Shown here: positions 24,953-31,833 of the stretch, in pieces | Layout of the letters: the number at the start of each line of letters is the position of its first letter | Numbering within the stretch: the first letter of the stretch is position 1 | Assembly (NCBI GenBank): GCA_964444865.1 | Contig: CAYUJE010000016.1 | Coordinates: forward strand, 1 to 35,979 | DNA length: 35,979 nt | Direction of reading: 5' to 3' | DNA from: SXOA01 sp964444865 | Lineage (GTDB): Bacteria; Planctomycetota; Planctomycetia; Pirellulales; Pirellulaceae | The notes under the pieces: model-generated | The model's database searches: none | What the model saw: only the letters and a program-made list of their open reading frames with translations | What the model was told of the DNA's origin: nothing | Made by a program: the position numbers and the translations under genes

Positions 24953-24966
24953 GGGACGAGAGTCCC
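24953..24966 (+). repeat. Small hairpin followed by T-run
   Basis: GGGAC-GAGA-GTCCC forms a tight stem-loop and is followed after ATCCTAC by TTTTTT. This fits a weak terminator, but it lies 65 bases before the start of the next gene, so it may instead be a dispersed intergenic palindrome. Confidence 0.45.
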
Positions 24967-25031
24967 ATCCTACTTTTTTAGTGGTATTATGTGGCGAACA
25001 AGATTGGCACAACGCAGCAAAGGACAACAGC

Positions 25032-25763
25032 ATGTGGAAGCTTGAAGGGACGGACGGGAGCTTGGAGGTTGCGGGGATGGCGACGCGGGTGGATGTGGCC
25101 CATCCGGAGCAGGGGTTTTTGTCCTCAGCCAGCAATGGGCGGTTCATGCAACTGTTGCCGGCGGAGATGGGGGGGGCCAGCGCGCTCAAGCTGGCCGAAG
25201 CCTATGTCCGGGGGAACGATCTGGTCGCCCTGTACGAGCCTCTGGCCCCGCACCAGGTCCAGCCGTCGGTCTACTGGCGGGCTCGCTATGACGAAGGAAA
25301 GCAGGCCGTAGGGGTGGAGATGATTGTCTCCATGCAAACGAGCCTGCTCGACAGTAATCCGGAAACCGTGGTGGCGACCGGCATGCCCATCGGCGATGTG
25401 TGGGGGCCGGCTGGTGAACAGGCGAAGTCTCTAAATCGCCTGGAATACAACGAATTTCCGCTCGCCCTTTCGGGCACCAATGGCACTCCTCAGCCGAGCC
25501 TCGTCGTCTATCAGGCGCGAGATACTCCGTTCGCCTACGTGGAAATGGTCCACCCAGCCGACTTCGTCGCCACGCAAGTGGAACTCAACAAGTGGGGAGA
25601 ATCCTGGGCCACCACGCGGCTCTTCAGCGAGCGGCTTGAAAAAGGAGTCATCCGCCGCGCCCGCATCGCCGGCTGGCATGTTCCCCGCAAGTCGGACGTT
25701 CTCAATACCGCAGCAGAGCTCTACGCCAAGTTCGCCGCCGAGCCGTTACCACTGACAACCTAA
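25032..25763 (+). CDS. Protein of unknown function
   Basis: 243 residues from ATG 25032, chosen because AAGGA lies 9 bases ahead; the longer frame from 24921 covers the hairpin and has no ribosome site. There is no signal peptide. The protein looks beta-rich, with LEGTDGSLEVAGMATRVDV at the start and an Arg/Trp-containing SVYWRARYDEG strand, then a helix near the end (LNTAAELYAKFAAEP). It was not assigned to any family. It converges with the LOR/SDH gene across a long palindrome. Confidence 0.7.
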   Translation: MWKLEGTDGSLEVAGMATRVDVAHPEQGFLSSASNGRFMQLLPAEMGGASALKLAEAYVRGNDLVALYEPLAPHQVQPSVYWRARYDEGKQAVGVEMIVSMQTSLLDSNPETVVATGMPIGDVWGPAGEQAKSLNRLEYNEFPLALSGTNGTPQPSLVVYQARDTPFAYVEMVHPADFVATQVELNKWGESWATTRLFSERLEKGVIRRARIAGWHVPRKSDVLNTAAELYAKFAAEPLPLTT

Positions 25764-25784
25764 GTTGAGGTCCCGGCGTCAGCC

Positions 25785-25882
25785 GGCGAGCGGCCTGCGT
25801 AAGCTGGCCGGTCACATGGAACGGAAGAAAGAGTCCGCTCTTGGGTGCGGACTCACCGGCCAGCTTACACAGGCCGCTCGCC
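25785..25882. repeat. Long imperfect palindrome at a convergent junction
   Basis: The arms 25785-25812 and 25855-25882 match as reverse complements at 27 of 28 positions. The one mismatch would be a G-U pair in minus-strand RNA and a C-A mismatch in plus-strand RNA. Between them a second perfect hairpin (25831-25838 with 25847-25854, loop TCTTGGGT) abuts the right arm. The right arm shares one base with the TAG stop of the minus-strand gene. A two-way terminator is the simplest role; the inner hairpin and arm length suggest a mobile or dispersed palindrome. Confidence 0.85.
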
Positions 25883-27120
25883 TAGAGAGTCTTCTCCAGC
25901 GACGTCACCTCTCCCACCAGTGCTCGAAAGAACGGCTCTACGTCCGTGACCAAGCCGACGGTCTGAAACGAACCCCGGTCGGCGAGTTTGATGCAGGTGG
26001 AGGGGTTGATGTCCACGCAGACGACCTTGACCCAGGCTGGCAGCAGGTTGCCGACGGCAATGGAGTGGAGCGTGGTGGCGACCATCAGGCAGAACGTGAC
26101 GTCCCGGATTTGCTCCCGCATCTGCCGCTGGGCTTCGAGCGTGTCGGTGATCACCTCCGGCAGCGGGCCGTCGTCCCGGATGCTGCCGGCGAGCAGGAAG
26201 GGGACATTGTTTTTGATGCACTCGTACATGATGCCGCTCTTCAGCATTCCCGTTTCCACCGCCTGCCTGATCGAACCGATCCGGCGGATGCGGTTGATCG
26301 CCCTCAGGTGATGCTCATGGCCGGCTTCCACAATGTCACCGCAGTCCAGCCGCACACCGAGGCTGGTCCCAAAGATGGCTTGCTCGATGTCGTGCGTGGC
26401 CAGGGCGTTGCCGGCGAAGAGCCTTTGGATGTAGCCCTTGCGGAGAAGCGTACAGAGATGCTCGTCACTGCCGGTATGAACGATAGCCGGCCCGCCTACA
26501 AGCAGGGCTTTGCCACCGTCCCGTTTCGTCCGAATCAACTCCTGGGCAATCTGCCGGATGGCCACTCCCTTGGGCTTTTCCGTGGAGACCGGGCTGTTCA
26601 TGAACTCAAAGCCGTGGCTCTGCGTTCCGCGGTCCTGGGGATGAACCCGCACCCCGGCATGGCCGACAACATACTGCTCGCCGATTTGCACGTCGGTCAT
26701 CGCCCCGCAGCGGGCGGTGTTGGCGACTGCATCGACGAGGATGCCGCAGTCCATCTCCTGGTCTCTCACTTCCACCCATTGGTCGGCGAGGCGAATTTCC
26801 GTCCGCTGATTGGTGGTGCTGTAGAATCCCTCGGGGAAAGCCCCGGCGATGTCCGCGGCCACGAGACGGCAGTCTTGTTTGACGATGGGGACCGCACCAT
26901 GATCGGCGATGGTTGCCAGGATCTGCTCCAACCGCTCTTCGGTGGGAGCACTGACTTCGACCAGGGCGTAACTGGGATCCTTCCTCGCCTGGCCGATGGT
27001 GATTTTCTCAATGCGGAACGCCCCGCCCGCTGCCGTCACGCAGTCCAGCACCTTCGGCAGCAACAGGCTGTCGATGATATGGCCGGTCAGTTCGACTTTT
27101 TCCGTGAATGGGCTGCTCAT
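25882..27120 (-). CDS. TIGR00300 / LOR-SDH family protein, possible ornithine cyclodeaminase
   Basis: 412 residues. The protein matches the TIGR00300 (LOR/SDH conserved region) family throughout: TGHIIDSLLLPKVLDCV at the start, VSAPTEERLEQIL, the central CGILVDAVANTARCGAMTDV, then LLVGGPAIVHTGSDEHLCTLL and GDIVEAGHEHHLRAINRIR, and VKVVCVDINPSTCIKLADRGSFQTVGLVTDVEPFF near the end. Related proteins are archaeal ornithine cyclodeaminase and the C-terminal half of cyanobacterial ArgZ/AgrE. The N-terminal arginine-dihydrolase domain of ArgZ is absent, so if active this would use ornithine and make proline; this is inferred. GAAGGAA stands before ATG 27120. Confidence 0.85.
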   Translation of the reverse strand: MSSPFTEKVELTGHIIDSLLLPKVLDCVTAAGGAFRIEKITIGQARKDPSYALVEVSAPTEERLEQILATIADHGAVPIVKQDCRLVAADIAGAFPEGFYSTTNQRTEIRLADQWVEVRDQEMDCGILVDAVANTARCGAMTDVQIGEQYVVGHAGVRVHPQDRGTQSHGFEFMNSPVSTEKPKGVAIRQIAQELIRTKRDGGKALLVGGPAIVHTGSDEHLCTLLRKGYIQRLFAGNALATHDIEQAIFGTSLGVRLDCGDIVEAGHEHHLRAINRIRRIGSIRQAVETGMLKSGIMYECIKNNVPFLLAGSIRDDGPLPEVITDTLEAQRQMREQIRDVTFCLMVATTLHSIAVGNLLPAWVKVVCVDINPSTCIKLADRGSFQTVGLVTDVEPFFRALVGEVTSLEKTL

Positions 27121-27297
27121 GGGGAAATTCCTTCTGGGCCGGTTCTTCTTTCAACATTCTACGCAATTTGGGTCCTTTGCGGCTGCAAATCGCTGTAGGC
27201 GGAATCGCCCCTTTTTGAAACAATAGGCCCCTCACCAGTCTGCCGACGCCGCCCGCAACGGCTATCGGCCATTCGATCCGCATGGAGGCCCGCTGTC

Positions 27298-28053
27298 ATG
27301 GAATTTATCGCCCGCCGTACGCTGTTTGTCGCTTCCGTTTTCACTGTAACAGCCTTGATGTTCCTCGCCGGCTGTGGCGGCAAAGAGGCCGGCACCGCTA
27401 GCAGTGAAGAATCGACGCCAGAAGTGACAGCCGCTTCGACTTCCACGGAAGCAACGGCCCAGAATGCGACCTCCGCGCCGATCGCCACGATCAACTACGA
27501 GGCCCAGCCCTCCATTTACGGCAACGCGACCGCTTCCCCCATCGTCAATCCCGTGGTTGTTCTGCACACATCCGCCGGCGATATCCAGATTGAGCTGCTG
27601 ATGGAGCAAGCCCCGCAGACCGTGGGGAATTTCCTGGATAACTATGCCCGGCCGGGAGCCTATGAGAGCACGATTTTCCACTATGTCGATCCCAAGGGAT
27701 TCATCCTCGGCGGCGGCTACACGGCGGATCTCACGGCCAAGCCAGTCCGTGGCGGCATTTACAACGAATCGAACAACCGCGTCTCGCACGAGCGGGGAAC
27801 AGTCGCCATGTCGCATGAGCCGAACGATCCCAATAGCGCGAACCGCCAGTTCTTCATTAACGTGGTGGATAACACGGGGCTGGACTTTCAAGGGAACGAA
27901 CCCGACCAGCGAGGCTACTGCGTCTTCGGCCGTGTGACGCACGGGATGGAGATCGTGGACCAGATCGCCGCGGCGGCCGTCGCACCCCAAGAGGGTTTCG
28001 AAAATCTCCCCGCGAAACCGATTGTGATTCAGTCGGTGGAAGAGTTGAAGTAA
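27298..28053 (+). CDS. Lipoprotein cyclophilin-type peptidyl-prolyl isomerase
   Basis: 251 residues. A lipoprotein signal peptide ends in LAGC with the lipidated Cys26, then a Ser/Thr/Ala-rich linker (27-60). The cyclophilin domain covers about 85-250: VVLHTSAGDIQIELLMEQAPQTVGNFL, then GTVAMSHEPNDPNSANRQFFINV and CVFGRVTHGMEIVDQI. The usual FHR catalytic segment is replaced by FHYVD (residues 127-131), so the arginine needed for catalysis in human CypA and E. coli PpiA is Tyr129. Many other fold residues, including QFFI, are kept. Activity is therefore doubtful; a binding or chaperone role is possible. It probably sits on the outer face of a membrane. Confidence 0.87.
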   Translation: MEFIARRTLFVASVFTVTALMFLAGCGGKEAGTASSEESTPEVTAASTSTEATAQNATSAPIATINYEAQPSIYGNATASPIVNPVVVLHTSAGDIQIELLMEQAPQTVGNFLDNYARPGAYESTIFHYVDPKGFILGGGYTADLTAKPVRGGIYNESNNRVSHERGTVAMSHEPNDPNSANRQFFINVVDNTGLDFQGNEPDQRGYCVFGRVTHGMEIVDQIAAAAVAPQEGFENLPAKPIVIQSVEELK

Positions 28054-28128
28054 CTTGCTTCTCGCTGGCTGGCCCGCGATAATCAGCAGGTCTTCCAGTT
28101 CGAACTTGATACTTACAACTTCCTCCCC

Positions 28129-29595
28129 ATGCGATTTCTCCTCCTTGCTTCGCTCGTTGTCTTGCTCGACATCGCTGCGCCTGTCCCTGCTTTCTCTGCC
28201 GACAAAGTCTTCCGGGCCGGGGCATTTGCCATCGACATCACGCCGCTGGAATTGCCCGTCCTGGTGAACGGCAATATGAATGCCACACTGGCGGACAAGG
28301 TGAACGACCGGTTGCATGCCCGTTGTCTGGTGCTCGATGACGGCAGCAATCAGGTCGCCATTGTGATTGTCGATAGCTGCATGATTCCCCGATCGCTGCT
28401 CGACGATGCCAAGGAACTGGCGAGTAAGGCCACGGGGATTTCCACCAATCGCATGCTGATTTCGGCCACGCACACGCACAGCGCCCCCAGCAGCTACGGC
28501 TGTCTGGGGACCGATGCCGACCCCAAATATGTCCGTTTTCTGCCGCCGCAGATTGCCAAAGGGATTCTCCAAGCTCAAAAGAATCTGGCTCCGGCCCGCA
28601 TTGGCTGGGGAATGGGGAGGGACGAAAAGAATGTCGCCAACCGGCACTGGGTGATGAAGCCCGGCATCGCGCCGACGAACCGCTTTGGCGGCACCAAGGA
28701 CGACACCGTGATGATGCACCCTGGGCACAACAACCCCAATGCCATCCGCCCAGCTGGCCCGGTGGATCCCGATGTTCCGGTCGTCAGCTTGCAGACCCCC
28801 GATGGCAAGCCCATCGCTGTCCTCTCGGCTTATTCGCTGCACTACGTCGGCGCGAAGGCGCTCTCGGCGGACTACTTCGCCGTTTTCTGTGAAAAGATAG
28901 CGGGCAAGTTGGGGGTCCCTAATGAAGCCGACAAGTCCAGCCCGTCCTTCATGGCCGCGCTCGCCAACGCCACCAGCGGGGACACCTGGCTGATGGACTA
29001 CACCCAGAAGGAAAGGCGGAAATATGACATCGAAGGAGTCGCCGAAGATGTGTCATCAGCAGCCTTTGCTGCCTATCAGAAAATCAACTATTTCGACTGG
29101 GCCCCGCTGGTGATGGAAGAAAAGCTGCTAAGCGTGGGAGTGCGGATGCCGAGTGCCGATGAGGTTGCAGCCGCCAAGGAAATGGTGCAGTCGATTGAAG
29201 CGGGCAAGCCGATGAACCTCGAACAGATTTATGCCCGCGAAACGCTGATACTCCATGACCTGCCGCCTACCCGCGAATTGAAGTTGCAGGCCATTCGCAT
29301 CGGCGACCTGGCCATTGGCACGATTCCCAACGAGGTCTACGGCAGCACCGGATTGAACATCAAGAAGGATAGCCCCATCAAGACCACCTTTGTCATCGAG
29401 CTCGCCAATGGCTGCGAAGGGTATCTGCCTCCGCCAGAACTGCTGAAGCTGGGGGGGTACACTTGCTGGCGGGCTCGCACCAGTTGCCTGGAAAGCGAGG
29501 CCGAACCCAAGATTCGGGGGGCAGTCCTGGAATTGCTGGAAAAAGTTGCCAAGACGCGGGCCGATGAGCCCGCCGTGGCCGCGAAGAAACCCTAG
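28129..29595 (+). CDS. Secreted neutral/alkaline ceramidase-like hydrolase
   Basis: 488 residues with a signal peptide (LLLASLVVLLDIAAPVPAFSA). The N-terminal domain fits the neutral ceramidase superfamily: FRAGAFAIDITPLELPVLVNG, then LVLDDGSNQVAIVIVDSCMIPR and the zinc-site motif SATHTHSAP, with a later SLHYVG that may supply another His. The C-terminal ceramidase domain is not evident, so the protein is a shortened planctomycete version; the substrate may be another amide. It starts 75 bases after the cyclophilin gene. Confidence 0.85.
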   Translation: MRFLLLASLVVLLDIAAPVPAFSADKVFRAGAFAIDITPLELPVLVNGNMNATLADKVNDRLHARCLVLDDGSNQVAIVIVDSCMIPRSLLDDAKELASKATGISTNRMLISATHTHSAPSSYGCLGTDADPKYVRFLPPQIAKGILQAQKNLAPARIGWGMGRDEKNVANRHWVMKPGIAPTNRFGGTKDDTVMMHPGHNNPNAIRPAGPVDPDVPVVSLQTPDGKPIAVLSAYSLHYVGAKALSADYFAVFCEKIAGKLGVPNEADKSSPSFMAALANATSGDTWLMDYTQKERRKYDIEGVAEDVSSAAFAAYQKINYFDWAPLVMEEKLLSVGVRMPSADEVAAAKEMVQSIEAGKPMNLEQIYARETLILHDLPPTRELKLQAIRIGDLAIGTIPNEVYGSTGLNIKKDSPIKTTFVIELANGCEGYLPPPELLKLGGYTCWRARTSCLESEAEPKIRGAVLELLEKVAKTRADEPAVAAKKP

Positions 29596-29690
29596 CGGGC
29601 CGATTCCGTCCGTTGACCATGGGGGGAGCCCGGCTTAGAGTGAAAGCTTCCCAATTTCTCATCTAAAATCGCCTCGATAAGCCGCTTTCC

Positions 29691-30458
29691 ATGCTTGCCA
29701 AACGTGTCATTCCTTGCCTGGACGTGGACCGCGGGCGGGTGGTGAAAGGGACGAATTTTCTCAACCTGCGGGATGCCGGCGACCCCGTGCAGGTAGCGGC
29801 CCGCTATGAACAGGAAGGGGCCGACGAGCTGGTTTTTCTGGATATTACCGCCAGCCACGAGGGGCGAGATATAATGCTGGATGTCGTCCGTCGGACGGCC
29901 GAGCAGATTTTCATGCCTTTGACGGTCGGCGGCGGGATCAGAACCATCGAGGACATTCGGGCTTTGCTCAACGCCGGCAGCGACAAGGTTTCCATCAACT
30001 CCGCCGCCTGCAAAAACCCGGACTTCGTCCGCGAGGCGGCGAGGCGATTTGGCAGCCAGTGCATTGTGGTGAACATTGACCCCAAGCGGATTCGTAAAGA
30101 GGGACGAGAAGTTTGGGAAGTTCATGTCAACGGCGGCCGGCTGCCAACGGGGTTGGAGGCGGTGGCCTGGGCGAAACAGGTGGAAGAACTGGGTGCGGGT
30201 GAGATCGTCCTCACCAGCATGGATTGTGATGGGACGAAGGACGGATACGATTTGGAAGTGACGGCTGCCGTGAGTGAGGCGGTGAGCATTCCCGTCGTAG
30301 CCAGCGGTGGTGCGGGCAAGCCAGAACATCTGGCGGACGCAATTCAGCTTGGCAAGGCGGATGCCGCCCTGGCGGCGAGCATCTTTCATTTCGGCGAGTA
30401 TACGATCGAGCAGACGAAGCAAATCATGGCGGCAAGAGGAATCTCAGTGAGGTTGTAG
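29691..30458 (+). CDS. hisF: Imidazole glycerol phosphate synthase, cyclase subunit
   Basis: 255 residues, the normal length. HisF forms a complex with the glutaminase HisH and makes imidazole glycerol phosphate and AICAR, joining histidine and purine synthesis. The TIM-barrel keeps both catalytic aspartates, Asp11 (in PCLDVD) and Asp130 (in NIDPK), and the phosphate loops VGGGIRT and SGGAGKPEHL. It lies alone, about 15 kb from hisDCB; hisH and hisA are not in the window. An imperfect palindrome begins at its stop codon. Confidence 0.97.
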   Translation: MLAKRVIPCLDVDRGRVVKGTNFLNLRDAGDPVQVAARYEQEGADELVFLDITASHEGRDIMLDVVRRTAEQIFMPLTVGGGIRTIEDIRALLNAGSDKVSINSAACKNPDFVREAARRFGSQCIVVNIDPKRIRKEGREVWEVHVNGGRLPTGLEAVAWAKQVEELGAGEIVLTSMDCDGTKDGYDLEVTAAVSEAVSIPVVASGGAGKPEHLADAIQLGKADAALAASIFHFGEYTIEQTKQIMAARGISVRL

Positions 30459-30542
30459 AAGCTCGAAATCCGAAGCTCGAAATTCGGAAAAAAGGCCGGT
30501 CGAATATTGCCTTTCGAATTTCGTGCTTCGTGTTTCGGATTC
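30458..30542. repeat. Direct and inverted repeats after hisF
   Basis: GAAGCTCGAAATCC (30458-30471) is followed at once by GAAGCTCGAAATTC (30472-30485), differing at one position. About 30 bases on, the segment 30515-30542 is an imperfect inverse of the second unit (shared cores AATCCGAA and CGAAATTCG). The element fills the gap between the hisF stop and the ATPase gene, ending 20 bases before its ATG. Confidence 0.6.
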
Positions 30543-30561
30543 TGGAGAACAGGAGCAGGGC

Positions 30562-31755
30562 ATGTCGCATTCAGGAGCGGAAGAGAAAAAAGGCGGGTTT
30601 GAGACCCACAGCGTCTCGGCGGAGGAGTTGATTGCCAGGCTCTCCGGGGAGAAGCAGGAGTTGGAAGTTGATAAGTACTTCCGCGCCCTGGTGAAGCTGG
30701 AGGGAAGCGACTTGCATATGAAGGTGGGAAAACCGCCCATGGTCCGCATTCGCAACGAGTTGCGACCCTTGAGCCGCGGTCCAGTCGAACGGGCCGAGAT
30801 GGTCAAGCTGCTCGTACCCATGATGAACGACCGCAGCCGGCGAATCTTTGAGGAAGAGGGGGGAGCGGACTTTGCCTATACCTGCGAAGTCGATGGGGTG
30901 ATGTGGCGATTCCGCGTCAATTTACTGACGCAGAATCAAATGATGGGTCTGGTTGCCCGCCGCGTCAACAACAAGATTCCCGACTTCAAAGGGCTGTTTC
31001 TGCCGCCGTCGATTGAAAGCCTTTGCCACTGGGATCAGGGAATGGTGCTGCTGGCGGGTGTGACCGGTTCGGGCAAGAGCACGACGATTGCCTCCATGCT
31101 GGATTACATTAACCAGCGAGAGCGGGTCCACATTTTGACTCTGGAAGACCCGATTGAATTCGTGTTCACCGAGCAACTGGCGCTCATCAACCAGCGTGAA
31201 GTCGGCTTTGACGTGAAAAACTTCAGCATTGCGATGAAGCATGCAGTTCGCGAAGATCCGGACATCATGCTTGTCGGCGAAATGCGAGACGAAGAAACAT
31301 TCATGACGGCCATTCACGCCGCTGAAACCGGGCACTTAGTGTTCGGAACGATTCACGCTTCCACTGCGCCCTCGACCATTGGCCGTATTTTGGACCTGTT
31401 CCCCGAGGCGATGCACAAGGCGATTCGGAGCGCTATTGCCTTCAATATGCGTGGAATCGTCGCTCAAAAACTGCTGAAATCGATCAAACCCGGCGTGGCC
31501 CGGGTGCCAACTTGCGAAATCATGACCTTCAGCCCGATGATCAGAAAATTGGTGCTCGAAGGGTCGGACAACAAATTGCCGGACGCCATCCGCATCGGCG
31601 CTGCGGACGGCATGCAAGACTTCACCATGAGTCTTAAGCAACTCATCGACGATGAATTGATCGACAGGCCAACGGCTTTTGAAGTCGCGCCGAATCCCGA
31701 CGCGCTCAAGATGGCGCTGAAGGGGATCAACGTTTCCAACCCAGGGATTATTTAA
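30562..31755 (+). CDS. PilT-type pilus / secretion ATPase
   Basis: 397 residues from ATG 30562, with a GGAGAACAGGAGC tract ahead; a longer frame from 30523 overlaps the repeat. The PilT/VirB11-type motor domain is complete: Walker A GVTGSGKST (166-174), Asp box LEDPIEF, Walker B DIMLVGEMRDEETF (Glu240) and His box TGHLVFGTIHA. The N-terminal PAS-like domain has GSDLHMKVGKPPMVRI. It lacks the exact AIRNLIRE motif of PilT but has a related AIRIG segment. The usual function is pulling back a type IV pilus or driving a secretion fibre. It is followed by a degenerate homologue and is expected to work with it. Confidence 0.9.
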   Translation: MSHSGAEEKKGGFETHSVSAEELIARLSGEKQELEVDKYFRALVKLEGSDLHMKVGKPPMVRIRNELRPLSRGPVERAEMVKLLVPMMNDRSRRIFEEEGGADFAYTCEVDGVMWRFRVNLLTQNQMMGLVARRVNNKIPDFKGLFLPPSIESLCHWDQGMVLLAGVTGSGKSTTIASMLDYINQRERVHILTLEDPIEFVFTEQLALINQREVGFDVKNFSIAMKHAVREDPDIMLVGEMRDEETFMTAIHAAETGHLVFGTIHASTAPSTIGRILDLFPEAMHKAIRSAIAFNMRGIVAQKLLKSIKPGVARVPTCEIMTFSPMIRKLVLEGSDNKLPDAIRIGAADGMQDFTMSLKQLIDDELIDRPTAFEVAPNPDALKMALKGINVSNPGII

Positions 31756-31764
31756 CGGCAGAAA

Positions 31765-31811
31765 GTAGCCTGCACACTCCGTGTGCAAGAGTGTCGGCTC
31801 ACGGGGTGAGC
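31765..31811. repeat. Nested palindromic element, copy 2 (diverged)
   Basis: GTAGCC (31765-31770), TGCACAC-tcc-GTGTGCA (31771-31787) and GCTCAC-ggg-GTGAGC (31797-31811) follow the same order as the element at 9793-9846. The right outer arm has decayed. It lies between the PilT-type gene and its degenerate neighbour. Confidence 0.75.
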
Positions 31812-31833
31812 GGACCACCAAGGAGCAATCAAC

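Larger units (their letters stand above)
24321..25031. other. 711-base region with promoter, broken frame and hairpins
   Basis: No intact gene with family support was found. The right part holds, on the minus strand, a near-consensus promoter followed by a short reading frame interrupted by a frame change (24608-24777). Closer to the next gene are two plus-strand hairpins (24889-24909 and 24953-24966). The left 290 bases show nothing recognisable. Confidence 0.5.

Noticed and set aside
25765..27198. Plus-strand open frame of 477 codons
   Set aside because: Antisense to the TIGR00300 gene, and its first part runs through the palindrome; no family pattern.
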